Assembly: GCF_000763905.1 (NCBI RefSeq)
Contig: NZ_JRKN01000001.1
Coordinates: 124,001-188,000, forward strand
From: Paracoccus halophilus
GTDB lineage: Bacteria; Pseudomonadota; Alphaproteobacteria; Rhodobacterales; Rhodobacteraceae
Direction of reading: 5' to 3'
Length of the DNA: 64,000 nucleotides
In this document: piece by piece, positions 58,643 through 64,000 of the stretch
Numbering within the stretch: the first letter of the stretch is position 1
Layout of the letters: the number at the start of each line of letters is the position of its first letter
Notes under the pieces: model-generated
What the model was told of the DNA's origin: nothing
The model's input: the letters and a program-made list of their open reading frames with translations, nothing else
Database searches by the model: none
Made by a program: the position numbers and the translations under genes

Positions 58643-58899
58643 CAGACGGTCTCGACGAAATGGAAATCGGTCGAGAGCACGCCGGCCTGGCTGTTGAACA
58701 CCCCGGCCGCACCCTGCAGCCAGTCGCGCGCCGCCCTGGCATCCGAGACGCTGTAGAGCGCCCAGAGGTTCAGGTCGTCCTCGCGCCAGAGCTGCAGCAG
58801 GGACAGGCCGTTATTGCCGCGATCCTCGGCATCGGCGTCGAAGGCGGTCTTGAACTTCGCGTATTCAGCGATGGAGTAATGGGCGATCAACTGGGTCAT
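58642..58899 (-). CDS. Small conserved protein upstream of the MAPEG gene
   Basis: 85-residue protein starting MTQLIAHYSIAEYAKFKTAF with strong AGGAGG upstream. The pattern (strand, helix, then LWREDDLNLWALYSVSDARAARDWL) suggests a ferredoxin-like fold such as the antibiotic-biosynthesis monooxygenase group, but I cannot assign a function. It overlaps the end of the EVE-domain gene and the start of the MAPEG gene. Confidence 0.75.
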   Translation of the reverse strand: MTQLIAHYSIAEYAKFKTAFDADAEDRGNNGLSLLQLWREDDLNLWALYSVSDARAARDWLQGAAGVFNSQAGVLSTDFHFVETV

Positions 58900-59395
58900 C
58901 GTGTTCCTCCTGCAACATGGCGGCGCGGATGGTGCGGGCATCCGCGTCGGAGATTTCGAAAAGACCGCGGCGGGCCAGCATGCCCCAGTTGCCACGGGTG
59001 AATTCCAGTCTTTCGCTTAACGAGGAGATGGCGGTTTCGGTTGCCTTCATCCAGTCGATATCGCGGCGATAGCCCAGCATGCCGGGGCGCATTTCCCATT
59101 GATAGGGCGGCGCGTCGCGGACCGTGCCCAGGGCGGTAAAGGTCTTGAGCGTCGCGCCGTCGGGATAGGCGGTTTTCGGCGAATAGAAGATCAGGCTGTC
59201 ACCGGGCGAGAGCCGCTTGAGGGGCGCGAGCTTGCCATGGTTTGGGCTGTCCAGGGCGATGAGGGCAGGTACCGGCCGCGGGTGGGTGCGAAACGCCCGC
59301 CCGGTGGGACGGCCGGGCGTTACCCGGTGGTGCCCATTGGGCGGGACAGATTGCCAAGGTATATTACGAACTGATGGATTTGGTGAAGCCACCAA
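58865..59395 (-). CDS. EVE-domain protein with disrupted N-terminus
   Basis: From about residue 52 onward the protein is an EVE domain (NHGKLAPLKRLSPGDSLIFYSPK, PPYQWEMRPGMLGYRRDIDW, GNWGMLARRGLFEI), related to YTH/PUA folds that bind modified bases. The conserved opening strand with Trp normally found before N-H-G-K is absent. Instead there are about 50 residues unlike the family (PNPSVRNIPWQSVPPNG and on), whose coding DNA overlaps the AT-richer gene upstream. The start is therefore uncertain and the gene may be a 5'-truncated remnant. Confidence 0.65.
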   Translation of the reverse strand: MVASPNPSVRNIPWQSVPPNGHHRVTPGRPTGRAFRTHPRPVPALIALDSPNHGKLAPLKRLSPGDSLIFYSPKTAYPDGATLKTFTALGTVRDAPPYQWEMRPGMLGYRRDIDWMKATETAISSLSERLEFTRGNWGMLARRGLFEISDADARTIRAAMLQEEHDDPVDRPLLHR

Positions 59396-59768
59396 GGATG
59401 CCTCCGATCAGATCGCCAAGCGATGAATAGGATTTTCCAGAAGACACTTCTTTCACGGCTGCTCCAAGAGATTTCTCTTTGCCACCCAGTGAGACGCCTT
59501 GCGAGAGCAGTTGAAACCCGTAGGCAGTGATGACGCTGTCCAAAAAGTAGACTTCGCCCGGTTCGGTCCCACTCACAACCGTGCCCACCCGGATAATTCC
59601 CTCACTAGAGAGCCAGCGGGCGCAGTACTCGAAAAACGATTGTAGTTCGTCGTCCAGTCCAATTTCGGTCGCGCCCAAGTCTGAAGTCTTGAGGCCATTC
59701 TCGGCCAGATGCGTAAGGATGCGCGCGATGACTGCCTCGGATTTCTGGAGGTTGTCCATTGCGCGCAT
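59364..59768 (-). CDS. Unknown 134-residue protein directly behind sucB
   Basis: I recognise no family. The N-terminal part looks helical, like a small winged-helix or TPR-like fold (KSEAVIARILTHLAENGL, DDELQSFFEYCARWLSSEGI). A middle strand (GEVYFLDSVITAYGFQLLSQG) follows, and the end is Gly/Ser-rich and mildly hydrophobic (SSLGDLIGGILGGFTKS). It starts nine bases past the sucB stop with AAGGACGG upstream. Its DNA is visibly AT-richer than its neighbours, suggesting transfer. An alternative start lies at 59759. Confidence 0.72.
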   Translation of the reverse strand: MRAMDNLQKSEAVIARILTHLAENGLKTSDLGATEIGLDDELQSFFEYCARWLSSEGIIRVGTVVSGTEPGEVYFLDSVITAYGFQLLSQGVSLGGKEKSLGAAVKEVSSGKSYSSLGDLIGGILGGFTKSISS

Positions 59769-59777
59769 CCGTCCTTC

Positions 59778-61349
59778 TTACAGATCCATCAGCAGCCGGC
59801 GCGGATCCTCCAGCGCCTCCTTGACGCGCACGAGGAAGGTGACCGCGCCCTTGCCGTCGACGATGCGGTGGTCGTAGCTCAGCGCCAGATACATCATCGG
59901 GCGGATCACGATCTCGCCGTTCACCACCACCGGGCGCTCCTGGATCTTGTGCATGCCCAGGATGCCCGATTGCGGCGGGTTCAGGATCGGCGAGGACATC
60001 AGCGAGCCATAGACGCCACCGTTCGAGATGGTGAAGGTGCCGCCCTGCATCTCGGCCATGGTCAGCTTGCCGTCGCGGGCGCGCAGGCCCAGCTCGCCGA
60101 TCTGCTTTTCGATCTCGGCAAAGCCCAGCTGGTCGGCGTCGCGCACCACCGGCACGACCAGACCGTTCGGCGTGCCGACGGCGACGCCCATATGGACGAA
60201 ATGCTTGTAGACCACGTCGCCGCCGTCGATCTCGGCATTGACCTCGGGGACCTCTTTCAGCGCGTGGCAGCAGGCCTTCACGAAGAAGGACATGAAGCCC
60301 AGCTTGACCTTGTGCTTTTTCTCGAACTGGTCCTTGTAGGCGTTGCGCAGGTCCATGATCGCCTTCATGTCCACCTCGTTATAGGTGGTCAGCATGGCGG
60401 CGGTGTTCTGCGCGTCCTTGAGCCGGCGGGCGATGGTGGCGCGCAACCGGGTCATCTTGACGCGCTCCTCGCGGGCCGCGTCCTCGGCGTTCGAGGGCGA
60501 GCGCGGCGCGGCGGCTGCGGGCGGCGGGGCAGAGGCGGGCGCGGCGGGGGCCGAGCCGGCGCGGGCGACGTCCTCTTTCATCACCCGGCCGTCGCGGCCG
60601 GTGCCGGTGACGGCATCGCGGCTGACGCCGGCCTCGGCCATGGCCTTTTTCGCCGAGGGCGCATCCTCGATATCGGCGCGCTCGTCACCGGCGCGGGGCC
60701 GGGGCGTTTCCGGGCCGGCACCGGGCGAGGCGACGCGCGCCGCCTTGCTCCCGGCCTTGTCGCCTTCGCCGGCGGGGGCGGCGGTCGCGGCGGCGCCTTC
60801 GGTGATCACCGCGAGGCGCGCGTTGGCTTCGACCGTCTCGCCCTCGGGGGCGAGGATTTCCGCCAGAACGCCGGCGGCGGGCGAGGGCACCTCGACCGAA
60901 ACCTTGTCGGTTTCCAGCTCGCACAGCATTTCATCCTGCGCGACGGCATCGCCGACCTTCTTGAACCAGGTGGCGACTGTCGCCTCGGTCACGCTTTCGC
61001 CCAGGGTGGGCACCATCACATCGACGGATTTTCCGCTCATCTTCTCAAGTCCTTCCTGGGTCTTCGTTTTCGTGTCTGACTTTGGCAACATTTCCTCGGG
61101 GCCTGCATTCCCCGTCTCGGCAATCCGGGCAAGCAGGGCACCCGGGGCAACCACCGCGCCCTCGGGCGCGGCGATCTCGGCAAGCTGGCCATCGGCGGGC
61201 GAGGGCACCTCGACGGTGACCTTGTCGGTCTCCAGCTCGCACAGCATTTCATCGACCGCGACCCTGTCGCCCGGTTTCCTGAACCAGGTGGCGACGGTCG
61301 CCTCCGAGACCGATTCCCCCAGCGTGGGGACGCGTACTTCCACCGGCAT
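59778..61349 (-). CDS. sucB: 2-oxoglutarate dehydrogenase E2 (succinyltransferase) with two lipoyl domains
   Basis: 523-residue core of the complex that makes succinyl-CoA. Two consecutive lipoyl domains carry the lipoyl lysines Lys43 and Lys149, both in CELETDKV. A Pro/Ala-rich linker leads to the E1/E3-binding domain ([24 protein letters not shown]) and then the catalytic domain with [16 protein letters not shown]. The start ATG 61349 lies two bases past the sucA stop. The second lipoyl domain begins with a Met (codon at 61040) preceded by GGAAGGA, as if it were once the start of a one-domain protein. Confidence 0.95.
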   Translation of the reverse strand: MPVEVRVPTLGESVSEATVATWFRKPGDRVAVDEMLCELETDKVTVEVPSPADGQLAEIAAPEGAVVAPGALLARIAETGNAGPEEMLPKSDTKTKTQEGLEKMSGKSVDVMVPTLGESVTEATVATWFKKVGDAVAQDEMLCELETDKVSVEVPSPAAGVLAEILAPEGETVEANARLAVITEGAAATAAPAGEGDKAGSKAARVASPGAGPETPRPRAGDERADIEDAPSAKKAMAEAGVSRDAVTGTGRDGRVMKEDVARAGSAPAAPASAPPPAAAAPRSPSNAEDAAREERVKMTRLRATIARRLKDAQNTAAMLTTYNEVDMKAIMDLRNAYKDQFEKKHKVKLGFMSFFVKACCHALKEVPEVNAEIDGGDVVYKHFVHMGVAVGTPNGLVVPVVRDADQLGFAEIEKQIGELGLRARDGKLTMAEMQGGTFTISNGGVYGSLMSSPILNPPQSGILGMHKIQERPVVVNGEIVIRPMMYLALSYDHRIVDGKGAVTFLVRVKEALEDPRRLLMDL

Positions 61350-61351
61350 CC

Positions 61352-64000
61352 TCAATCCTCAACGGTAATGGCTTCGGCGACCAGCGCGTCCTGCTCGGCC
61401 TTGTGGCGCGAGGCGAGGCCGGTCGCGGGCGAGGCGGCGGCGTTGCGGCCGACATAGCGCGCGCGCGGATGGGCAGCGCCGATGCGCGACAGCACCCATT
61501 CGATATTCGGCTCGACGAAGCTCCAGCCGCCCTGGTTCTTGGGCTCTTCCTGGCACCAGACGATCTGCGCCTGCTTGAAGCGTTCGAGTTCCTTGGACAT
61601 CGACTGCGCCGGGAAGGGGTAGAACTGCTCGAGCCGCAGGATATAGACATCGTCGATACCGGCCGCGTCGCGGGCCTGGACCAGATCGTAATAGACCTTG
61701 CCCGAGCAGATCACCACCCGGCGGATCTTGTCGTCCGCCGCCAGCCCGTGTTCCGAAGAGCCATGCGGATGGTGGCTATCGGCATCGTCCCAGAGCACCC
61801 GGTGAAAGCAGGAATCGGTCTGGAACTCCTCGGCCTTGGAGACGGCGAGCGGGTGGCGCAACAGCGATTTCGGCGTCATCAGCACCAGCGGCTTGCGGAA
61901 CGGTCGTTTCAGCTGCCGGCGCAGGATGTGGAAATAGTTCGCCGGCGTGCTGCAATTGGCGACGATCCAGTTATCCTCGGCCGACATCTGCAGCCAGCGC
62001 TCGAGCCGGGCGGAACTGTGTTCGGGGCCCTGACCCTCGTAGCCATGCGGCATCAGCATCACCAGCCCCGACATGCGCAGCCATTTCTTTTCGCCCGAGG
62101 TGATGAACTGGTCGAACATGATCTGCGCGCCATTGGCGAAATCGCCGAACTGTGCCTCCCAGATGGTCAGCGCGTTCGGCTCGGCCAGCGAATAGCCGTA
62201 TTCAAAGCCCAGCACCGCATATTCCGACAGCATCGAGTCGATGACCTCGTAGCGCGCCTGACCGCTGCGGATGTGGTTGAGCGGGTAATAGCGGTCCTCG
62301 GTCAGCTGGTCGACAAAGGCGGAATGGCGCTGGCTGAACGTGCCGCGGGTCGAATCCTGACCGGCAAGCCGTACCGGATGCCCCTCGATCAGCAGCGAGG
62401 CGAATGCCAGCGCCTCGCCGGTGGCCCAGTCGAAACCCTGGCCGCTCTCGAACATCTTGCGCTTGCCCTCGATCAGCCGGCCGACGGTCTTGTGCAGTTC
62501 GAACCCGTCGGGGGCGCGGGTCAGGGCGGTGCCGATCTCGGCCATGGTGGCGGGGCTGATGCCGGTCTGGCCGGCATGATATTCCTCGCCCTCGGTGACG
62601 AGGCCGGACCATTTGCCGTCCAGCCAGTCGGCCTTGTTCGGCTTGAAGTTCCTGCCCAGCTCGAATTCGTCGTTGAGATGCGACTGGAAGGCGGCCTTCA
62701 TGTCCTCGATCTCGCCCTCGGGGATCAGCCCGTCGCGCACCAGCCGTTCGGTGTAAAGCTGCAAGGTGGTCTTGTGCCCCTTGATCTGCCTGTACATCGC
62801 CGGGTTGGTGAACATCGGCTCATCGCCCTCGTTATGGCCGAAGCGGCGATAGCAGATGATGTCCAGAACCACGTCCTTGTGGAATTTCTGCCGGAATTCG
62901 GTCGCCACCTTGGCGGCATGCACCACCGCCTCGGGGTCGTCACCATTGACGTGGAATATCGGCGCCTCGACCATCAGCGCGATATCGGTGCAATAGGGCG
63001 AGGTGCGCGAGAAATGCGGCGCGGTGGTAAAGCCGATCTGGTTGTTCACCACGATATGGATGGTGCCGCCGGTGCGATGGCCGCGAATGCCCGAAAGCTG
63101 GAAACATTCCGCCACGATGCCCTGGCCGGCAAAGGCCGCGTCGCCATGCAGAAGGATCGGCAGCACGGCCTTGCGCTCGACCTGGTCGGAAAGCTGGTCC
63201 TGCTTGGCCCGTGCCTTGCCCAGAACCACCGGGTTCACCGCCTCGAGGTGCGAGGGGTTGGCAGTCAGCGACAGGTGCACGGTATTGTCGTCGAAGGTGC
63301 GGTCCGATGACGTGCCCAGATGGTATTTCACATCGCCCGAGCCATCGACATCCTCGGGCTTGTAGCTGCCGCCCTGGAATTCGTGGAAAATCGCGTGATA
63401 GGGCTTGCCCATCACATTGGCCAGCACCGAGAGCCGGCCCCGGTGGGGCATGCCGATCACGACCTCCTTCACGCCAAGCGCGCCGCCGCGCTTGATGATC
63501 TGCTCCATCGCCGGGATAAGCGATTCACCGCCATCCAGGCCGAAGCGCTTGGTGCCCATGTATTTGACATGCAGGAATTTCTCGAACCCTTCGGCCTCGA
63601 CCAGCTTGTTGAGGATCGCGCGACGGCCCTCGCGGGTAAAGGCGATCTCCTTGCCGTAACCCTCGATCCGCTCCTTCAGCCAGGCGGCTTCCTCGGGATG
63701 CGAGATATGCATGAACTGCAGCGCGAAGGTGTTGCAATAGGTGCGCTGCATCAGGTCGACGATCTGGCGGATCGAGGCGATCTGCAGGCCCAGCACGTTG
63801 TCGATGAAGATCGGCCGGTCCAGATCGGTGCTGGTGAAGCCGTAGGTTTCGGGGTTCAGCTCGCCATTGTCGGGCACCTCGCGCAGGCCCAGCGGATCCA
63901 GATCGGCATGCAGATGGCCGCGGATCCGGAAGGCGCGGATCAGCATCAGCGCGCGGATGCTGTCCAGCACGGCGCGCTTGAGCTGGTCATTGGTCAGGGT
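61352..64000 (-). CDS. sucA: 2-oxoglutarate dehydrogenase E1, partial
   Basis: Thiamine-diphosphate decarboxylase subunit of the complex. The frame stays open to the right edge, so the first residues (about a hundred, by comparison with the usual 930-990) lie outside the window. Visible motifs include [52 protein letters not shown], the ThDP-binding NNQIGFTT and [13 protein letters not shown], and the C-terminal [10 protein letters not shown]. sucB follows after two bases. Confidence 0.96.
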   Translation of the reverse strand, partial: TLTNDQLKRAVLDSIRALMLIRAFRIRGHLHADLDPLGLREVPDNGELNPETYGFTSTDLDRPIFIDNVLGLQIASIRQIVDLMQRTYCNTFALQFMHISHPEEAAWLKERIEGYGKEIAFTREGRRAILNKLVEAEGFEKFLHVKYMGTKRFGLDGGESLIPAMEQIIKRGGALGVKEVVIGMPHRGRLSVLANVMGKPYHAIFHEFQGGSYKPEDVDGSGDVKYHLGTSSDRTFDDNTVHLSLTANPSHLEAVNPVVLGKARAKQDQLSDQVERKAVLPILLHGDAAFAGQGIVAECFQLSGIRGHRTGGTIHIVVNNQIGFTTAPHFSRTSPYCTDIALMVEAPIFHVNGDDPEAVVHAAKVATEFRQKFHKDVVLDIICYRRFGHNEGDEPMFTNPAMYRQIKGHKTTLQLYTERLVRDGLIPEGEIEDMKAAFQSHLNDEFELGRNFKPNKADWLDGKWSGLVTEGEEYHAGQTGISPATMAEIGTALTRAPDGFELHKTVGRLIEGKRKMFESGQGFDWATGEALAFASLLIEGHPVRLAGQDSTRGTFSQRHSAFVDQLTEDRYYPLNHIRSGQARYEVIDSMLSEYAVLGFEYGYSLAEPNALTIWEAQFGDFANGAQIMFDQFITSGEKKWLRMSGLVMLMPHGYEGQGPEHSSARLERWLQMSAEDNWIVANCSTPANYFHILRRQLKRPFRKPLVLMTPKSLLRHPLAVSKAEEFQTDSCFHRVLWDDADSHHPHGSSEHGLAADDKIRRVVICSGKVYYDLVQARDAAGIDDVYILRLEQFYPFPAQSMSKELERFKQAQIVWCQEEPKNQGGWSFVEPNIEWVLSRIGAAHPRARYVGRNAAASPATGLASRHKAEQDALVAEAITVED

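Overview
The window is GC-rich, gene-dense chromosomal DNA of an alphaproteobacterium, most likely a Rhodobacteraceae close to Paracoccus or Rhodobacter. Clues from sequence content are the ybgC-tolQRAB-pal-cpoB-tilS-ftsH order, a ruvC-ruvA-htpX-ruvB cluster, a fused MrpA/B antiporter subunit, a Mn-type pyrophosphatase, a DksA with the reduced C-T-T-A pattern known from Rhodobacter sphaeroides, a two-lipoyl-domain OdhB, and a dispersed palindromic intergenic element ending in GGATATTTGC. No species can be assigned from the sequence alone.

Layout. 0-2 kb: both subunits of a 3-oxoacid CoA-transferase and a conserved unknown. 2-11.3 kb: the Tol-Pal envelope operon running into tilS and ftsH, closed by a clear terminator. 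11.4-15.2 kb: chorismate mutase, then on the minus strand ruvC-ruvA-htpX-ruvB-thioesterase, joined by start/stop overlaps. 15.3-21.3 kb: six-gene Mrp-type cation/proton antiporter operon. 21.3-28.6 kb: dapA, a soluble lytic transglycosylase, a DMT transporter, an inositol monophosphatase, and groES-groEL under a perfect CIRCE operator. 28.8-36 kb: glycosyltransferase, TraB/GumN protein, Mn-pyrophosphatase, HAD phosphatase, ribF, YcgN-like protein and threonine aldolase.

36.1-40.75 kb is the accessory region. A small element sits at the 3' end of a tRNA-Gly(TCC) gene and carries a tyrosine integrase, a serine resolvase with its own promoter and res-like half-sites, a possible 30-residue membrane peptide, a BRO-N remnant, a small unknown gene and about 0.8 kb of hairpin-rich apparently non-coding DNA. 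An 18-bp copy of the tRNA end marks the left boundary. Outside that boundary lies a decayed 5' piece of a second, related integrase gene, so an older relative used the same tRNA before.

40.8-64 kb: trkH, an exported SPOR/peptidoglycan-binding protein, glyQ-(unknown)-glyS with an atypical AT-rich stretch inside glyS, a PPDK-like protein whose ATP-grasp part looks degenerate, a SleB-type wall hydrolase, folB-folP-glmM, an FAD monooxygenase, dksA, a lipoprotein transglycosylase, and finally the 2-oxoglutarate dehydrogenase region (sucA cut by the right edge, sucB, then lpd). A 134-codon AT-richer gene of unknown function lies directly behind sucB and abuts an EVE-domain gene that seems to have lost its conserved N-terminus. 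I see no CRISPR array and no complete insertion sequence. The most unusual items are the tandem integration at tRNA-Gly, the foreign-looking gene behind sucB, the glyS patch and the PPDK-like protein.
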